Source: Deltaproteobacteria bacterium (GTDB lineage Bacteria > Myxococcota_A > Polyangia > Polyangiales > Ga0077539). Taken from it: a stretch of 9,746 bases of DNA. Location: NCBI GenBank assembly GCA_947494865.1, contig CANMAT010000092.1, positions 1-9,746 on the forward strand, written 5' to 3'. The translations under genes and the position numbers were made by a program. Below the pieces are notes generated by a model, which made no database searches, was not told where the DNA came from, and saw only the letters and a list, made by a program, of their open reading frames with translations. Below, in pieces: positions 7,440-9,746 of the stretch (within the stretch, counting starts at the first letter, position 1; every line of letters begins with the position of its first letter).

Positions 7440-9746
7440 TCAGGGAAGCGCGATGGTGATGCGGCGGGTGTCCGCCGTGTCGAGGGCGCGCGCCGTCTCG
7501 GCGAAGGCCGCGTAGCCTTCGGGCGTCACGCGACCGGTGGGGATCTCCACGCGCCGCGCGAGGTGAAAGCCCCCGGCGGTGCGCTCGCTGCGGATCGACC
7601 ACGCGATGCCCGGCACGCGGCCCTCCGCGTCGGGCGGGAGCTCCTCGACGCGCGCCCCCGTAGGGAGCGTCACCGTGAGGTCGAGGGTGGCGCGCACGGG
7701 GTCGCCGTTCCACATGGGCACGGAGCGCTCGCGGGTGTCGGCGTAGACGCGCGCGGCCTCGGCTTGAAACATCCCCTCGAACGCGAGCTGCGCGCCCGAC
7801 GGCGTGGCGAGGTTGGGCGCCCGAAAGGTGTAGCGCAGCACCATGTCGGCCTCGCGGTCTTCGACGCCGGTGATGTCGAGCGCCTCGAGCGACGCGCCCG
7901 CCACCATGCGCCCCACGTACGCTTCGAACTGCCGCTCGCGGTTGGCGACGTCCATCGAGCGCACGGCCTCGCGCGCGCCGGTGGCCGCGTAGCCGCGCAG
8001 GCGCTCCTCGACGGTCGCGCGGCCCGAGCCGTCGGTCGAGAGCGCGAGGCGCACGGTGAGCGCCCGCCCGTGGGCCTCGAGGTCGAGCGCGGGCAGGCGC
8101 TCGTGGGGGGCGCCGGGCGCCAGGAGAATCGCCTCGGCGCCCGCGAGCGCGGGCGGAACGTACGCGACGGGCGCGTTGTGATCGGCGCCGGTGATCCACT
8201 GCTGGCCTCGCTCGGTGCGAACGCGCAGCATCACCGATTGAAACGTGTCGTCGTCGGCGAGCGGCGAGGGCGTCGCGTCGGCCGAGCCCTGGCGCACGAG
8301 CGCGAGCTCGCACGGCACGCCCGAGAGGTTGAGCAGGTAGCACAGCACGCGCGTGCGATGGCCCTGCCGCGAGGCCACCATGCGCGCGGCCTGGTCGAAG
8401 GGCGTGCCCGCCCCCTGCTGCTCGATGTGGTCGAGCACCCACTGGTGCAGCCGCAGGAGCTTCTCCGAGGCCGTGCGCGCGCCGCGGGTGAGCTCGGCGG
8501 CGAGGCGCACCGACTCGGGGTCGGCGACGTCCATGTCGAGGATGCGCTCGCGCAGCGCGTCGACGAAGCGATCCCACGTGGCGCCCACGCCCACCGCGAC
8601 GCTCGGGATGAACTCGCGCGCGGCCACGGAGCGGGGTTCGGGCGTCATGCGGTGGCTCTGGCGCGCGACCCAGCGGTGCTCGATCACGCCGCGGTGGTCG
8701 CTGCGCTCGAGCGTGGGCGCGGGGCCCCGCGGGTCGACCACGAGGGGCATGTCGCGGGGCGTGACCACCACGTACTCCGAGCGGTCGTACGGGACGTCGA
8801 AACCCCTGAAAAAGAAGCGGTCTCCGAGAAACCCTCCGGGGGCGAGGTCGACGGGCGAGAGGGCGCGCACGTACTCGAACTCCACCGCGTCGCCGGGGCG
8901 CAGCTCGGGGAGCGAGAGCGAGTCTTTGCCCGCCACCTGCTCGGGCTCGAGGATGCGCCCGTCGGCCTTGAGCGTGCGCGCGCGGTAGATCGACGCCCCC
9001 TGCGGCGGCGAGAACTCGCCGTACTCCTCCACGGCCTCCTGCGACTGCACGCGCACGACGTTGTGCGTGAGCTCGAGCGCCGACCCGTCGGCGTAGGTGC
9101 GCCGCACGGTGTAGTCGAGCACCAGCACCGCCGAGCCGTCGTACTGGCGCCCCGAGGCTTCGAAGTCGGCGAGCACGCGGCGGCCGTCGAGGCGCCAGGG
9201 CTCGAGGTCGTCGCGGCGCGCGAGCACCGCGCGCGTGCGGTAGAGCGTGGCCAGCTCGGCGGGCGAGCGCGCGAGCTCGCGGTCGAGCACGGCGCGGGCC
9301 TCGTCGGACTGCCCCTGCGACACGAGCACGTCGACGAGGTCGGCGCGCAGCGCGTCGTCTTCGGGCATGTCGGCGAGGAGCGCGAGGGCGCGGCGGGCGG
9401 CCTCGGGGTGGTCTCCGCGCGCGCGGGCCAGCTCGACGAGCGAGCGGCGGAGGCCGCGGCCCTCGGGGTCGTCGGCCACGAGTCGCAGGTACTCGGTCTC
9501 GGCGTCGCCCCAGCGGCGCAGGCGCGACAGCGTGGCCGCCGCCGCGTCGGAGAGCGCGTCGCAGCGGCGCACCTCGCCCGCGAGCCCGAGCTCGACGCGG
9601 CCGTCGTCGCGGCGCTGCGCGAGCGAGAGCAACATGCGCGAGGGCCAGCACGCGTCGGGCAGGCGCGCCCGCGCGGCCGTGACGATGGCGCGGGCCTCGC
9701 CGTCCCAGTTGCGCTGCATCAGCCGATCGGCCAGCTCGGACTCGAC
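7440..9746 (-). CDS. TPR-DUF3857-transglutaminase-like protein, N-terminus cut by window edge
   Basis: The frame is open to the right edge. An ATG lies at 9719, but the nine upstream codons are also open (VESELADRL) and continue the same helical pattern, and no signal peptide follows the ATG, so the true start is probably outside the window. Numbers below count from that ATG (759 aa). Residues 1-190 are helical TPR-like repeats (for example 'WGDAETEYLRLVADDPEG' and 'GQSDEARAVLDRELARSP'). Residues 200-350 resemble DUF3857, a beta domain usually in front of transglutaminase-like cores. Residues 385-530 correspond to the transglutaminase-like core, but the Cys, His and Asp expected for catalysis are not found (see findings). 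The C-terminal 200 or so residues are beta-rich, DUF3858-like. Family members are usually envelope or periplasmic proteins. Domain calls are by eye; the enzyme is probably inactive, perhaps a binding protein. Confidence 0.88.
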   Translation of the reverse strand, partial: VESELADRLMQRNWDGEARAIVTAARARLPDACWPSRMLLSLAQRRDDGRVELGLAGEVRRCDALSDAAAATLSRLRRWGDAETEYLRLVADDPEGRGLRRSLVELARARGDHPEAARRALALLADMPEDDALRADLVDVLVSQGQSDEARAVLDRELARSPAELATLYRTRAVLARRDDLEPWRLDGRRVLADFEASGRQYDGSAVLVLDYTVRRTYADGSALELTHNVVRVQSQEAVEEYGEFSPPQGASIYRARTLKADGRILEPEQVAGKDSLSLPELRPGDAVEFEYVRALSPVDLAPGGFLGDRFFFRGFDVPYDRSEYVVVTPRDMPLVVDPRGPAPTLERSDHRGVIEHRWVARQSHRMTPEPRSVAAREFIPSVAVGVGATWDRFVDALRERILDMDVADPESVRLAAELTRGARTASEKLLRLHQWVLDHIEQQGAGTPFDQAARMVASRQGHRTRVLCYLLNLSGVPCELALVRQGSADATPSPLADDDTFQSVMLRVRTERGQQWITGADHNAPVAYVPPALAGAEAILLAPGAPHERLPALDLEAHGRALTVRLALSTDGSGRATVEERLRGYAATGAREAVRSMDVANRERQFEAYVGRMVAGASLEALDITGVEDREADMVLRYTFRAPNLATPSGAQLAFEGMFQAEAARVYADTRERSVPMWNGDPVRATLDLTVTLPTGARVEELPPDAEGRVPGIAWSIRSERTAGGFHLARRVEIPTGRVTPEGYAAFAETARALDTADTRRITIALP

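Noticed and set aside
7372..9651. 759-codon minus-strand frame shifted against the TPR-DUF3857 gene
   Set aside because: Almost all Arg, Ala, Pro and Gly, the typical off-frame product of GC-rich coding DNA. It also crosses the terminator hairpin and the end of the FHA gene.

Overview
The window is very GC-rich, with strong third-position G/C bias. Its genes are an FtsK with a long acidic, Pro/Ala-rich linker, lipoproteins and secreted proteins, FHA proteins with Gln/Met/Pro-rich linkers, and a TPR-DUF3857 protein. This style fits a myxobacterium or other Myxococcota (Polyangia-like). That placement is an inference from gene content; there is no rRNA or other taxonomic marker here.

Layout, left to right. 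(1) A minus-strand pair: ftsK (539-3436) followed, with a 4-bp ATGA overlap, by a secreted CsgG/TolB-N-like protein (542 down to the left edge, C-terminus missing). (2) A 290-bp divergent intergenic region (3437-3726). It holds a good sigma-70-type promoter reading right (TTGACC, 16 bp, TAGGAT), a weak candidate promoter for ftsK, and small inverted repeats in the leader. (3) A plus-strand cluster: a helical-repeat (HEAT-like) lipoprotein (3727-5274), then after 23 bp a protein with a ribbon-helix-helix-like N-terminus, a long Gln/Met/Pro-rich linker and a C-terminal FHA domain (5298-6371), then after a 243-bp gap a paralogue of the same architecture (6615-7385). (4) A 54-bp convergent intergenic region with a strong GC hairpin (7395-7428), probably a shared terminator. 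(5) A minus-strand TPR-DUF3857-transglutaminase-like protein (7440 to the right edge, N-terminus missing) that seems to lack the catalytic residues of the transglutaminase fold.

How the genes may work together. FtsK is the septal DNA translocase, and its partner gene is an envelope protein translated with it. The rightward cluster is the most unusual part. Two paralogues each join a putative DNA-binding RHH module to a phosphothreonine-reading FHA module through a disordered linker, and the first is probably co-transcribed with an envelope lipoprotein. A reasonable hypothesis is that Ser/Thr-kinase signals are read by the FHA domains and passed to DNA or to a nucleoid or septal assembly. No kinase or phosphatase gene is in the window, so this is inference only. 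Very long open frames exist opposite almost every real gene; they are by-products of the base composition and are not annotated.
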